Shown here in pieces: positions 4,998 through 5,005 of a DNA stretch of 5,005 nt. Position numbers and translations under genes: made by a program. Position 1 is the first letter of the stretch, and every line of letters begins with the position of its first letter. This DNA is from an uncultured Cloacibacillus sp. (lineage in GTDB: Bacteria; Synergistota; Synergistia; Synergistales; Synergistaceae): assembly GCA_934511335.1 (NCBI GenBank), contig CAKSWL010000186.1, forward strand, positions 1 to 5,005, in the 5' to 3' direction. The notes under the pieces are model-generated. The model saw only the letters and a program-made list of their open reading frames with translations. It was not told the DNA's origin and searched no databases.

Positions 4998-5005
4998 AGG
5001 AGATG
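4998..5005 (+). promoter_or_regulatory. ribosome-binding site for a further operon gene beyond the window
   Basis: AGGAG (4998-5002) follows the dctM stop by 2 bases. The ATG at 5003-5005 touches it directly, which is too close for a normal start, so a start codon several bases outside the window is more likely. In TRAP operons a catabolic enzyme or regulator gene often follows; here nothing of it is visible. Confidence 0.45.

Overview
The window reads as accessory bacterial chromosome that leads into an intact three-gene tripartite (TRAP) transporter operon. Moderately high GC genes sit between distinctly AT-rich intergenic stretches. The Shine-Dalgarno sites are strong (GAGGAGG, AGGAGGG), and an orphan type IV pilin-like protein lies beside a TRAP operon. 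This would suit a Gram-negative anaerobe such as a member of the Synergistota (Cloacibacillus/Synergistes type). That assignment is an impression from protein style and composition; no marker gene in the window proves it.

Left part (1-1595): a degraded, frameshifted coding remnant on the minus strand (67-239); an orphan prepilin-like gene on the minus strand (307-819) with its own recognisable promoter (898-926); then an IS66-family transposase relic on the plus strand (about 940-1363). The relic joins the N-terminal zinc-finger region directly to the extreme C-terminus. The DDE catalytic core is deleted and a further frameshift lies near the end. Bases 1364-1549 hold no recognisable gene.

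Middle (1550-2091): a tRNA-Asn(GUU) gene on the minus strand, complete with encoded CCA, promoter and rho-independent terminator. An AT-rich control region follows, carrying two candidate sigma70 promoters facing the transporter genes. A 9+9 bp perfect inverted repeat lies across the stronger promoter's -35 box and spacer and looks like a repressor operator. A short coding-like remnant may lie at 1783-1881.

Right part (2092-4995): dctP (periplasmic solute-binding protein), dctQ (small membrane subunit) and dctM (large transport subunit), all on the plus strand. A GC-rich hairpin followed by six T residues separates dctP from dctQ and probably attenuates transcription, giving more binding protein than membrane subunits. 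dctQ and dctM are separated by 1 nt and are probably translationally coupled. Together they would encode a Na+-coupled importer for a carboxylate-type substrate; its identity cannot be read from the sequence. A Shine-Dalgarno-like AGGAG after dctM suggests the operon continues beyond the window. I found no convincing new defence or other novel system; the most interesting items are the operator-like repeat, the mosaic pilin and the deleted IS66 relic.
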